NCBI GenBank assembly: GCA_965153355.1 | Contig: OZ231127.1 | Location: forward strand, 44,268,001-44,332,000 | Direction: 5' to 3' | Source: Flaccisagitta enflata | Taxonomy: Eukaryota > Chaetognatha > Sagittoidea > Aphragmophora | Length of the DNA: 64,000 bases | Shown here: piece after piece, positions 63,801-64,000 of the stretch | Layout: each line of letters starts with the position of its first letter | Position numbering within the stretch: the first letter of the stretch is position 1 | Notes under the pieces: generated by a model | What the model saw: the letters and a program-made list of their open reading frames with translations, nothing else | Database searches by the model: none | What the model was told of the DNA's origin: nothing | Position numbers and translations under genes: made by a program

Positions 63801-64000
63801 GCAGTAATTAAAAAACCGCCCACAAACGCCAATAGAGCTCAACAGATGGACGGACCAACAGACAGACAGACCAACTGACTGTCATAGCAAGTTATAGGGA
63901 TGCATACACTCAGCTTTTAAAAAAATCATGATTTGATGGCCTTTTATCCTCATTGGCTATTTGGGGCCTACTTAACAGGTTCTGGAGGGCTTCAGGGGGA

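Larger units (their letters stand above)
60100..64000. mobile_element. Third foldback, cut by the window end
   Basis: Sequence at 60564-60722 (CCCTCCAGAACCTGTCAAG, CCCCAAATAGCC) is inverted at 63838-64000. To its left, two tandem blocks (about 60240 and 60440) resemble the arm units of the 52518-57297 foldback (CATTTGATAGATCTTTTGAA, CCTATTTTTTGTAGAT). The matching right part would lie beyond 64000, so termini and duplication cannot be seen. A 135-codon frame at 59911-60318 (minus) overlaps the left arm and is not supported as a gene. Confidence 0.55.

Overview
The window is nuclear DNA of an invertebrate animal. The evidence is a 16-exon GT-AG spliced ABC transporter gene, a BEL/Pao-type LTR retrotransposon (a group known only from Metazoa), Helentron-like, hAT-like, Tc1/mariner-like and Chapaev-like non-autonomous transposons, and a very high load of microsatellites. 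I cannot name the species.

The only gene that can be rebuilt end to end is a P-glycoprotein-type (ABCB) full transporter on the minus strand, 19987-45407. Its 16 exons total 3954 nt, keep phase across all 15 introns and encode 1317 residues with the order TMD1-NBD1-linker-TMD2-NBD2. NBD1 has all canonical ATPase motifs. NBD2 has an intact Walker A, Q-loop, Walker B and H-loop, but its signature motif reads FSAGH instead of LSGGQ. A second likely gene or exon is a 298-codon Ser/Thr-rich ORF with an AT-hook-like motif (15125-16021, minus). A few isolated exon-like segments are listed at low confidence.

Intron 11 of the transporter was about 125 bp before a 9.9 kb LTR retrotransposon entered it (22714-32592, 5-bp target duplication GTAGA). 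The element carries a BEL/Pao-like Gag, a zinc-knuckle ORF in the +1 frame, and no protease, reverse transcriptase or integrase. Its leader and 3' region share a tandem repeat, and a 1.3 kb Helentron-like copy sits inside its 3' region. Intron 6 holds a hAT-like element (39015-40680) that contains two Helentron-like copies, one of them split by a hAT-like MITE.

Outside the genes the window is layered transposons. About 20 copies belong to a Helentron-associated (HINE/DINE/pearl-like) family: one end AACAAGGCC, a core of short tandem repeats, a GTCY/GACG tetranucleotide array, and a terminal hairpin. Across at least five subfamilies the hairpin arms change together with a matching motif near the opposite end. 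At 11714-14875 three insertions are stacked (Helentron-like copy, then a TA-flanked element, then a foldback with 4-bp duplication). A 4.8 kb foldback lies at 52518-57297 and the start of a related one at about 60100 runs off the right edge. The last 11 kb are dominated by another dispersed family with GGGCAGCGGCCCC-type ends and arrays of a CAGGCCTCAAATC unit.
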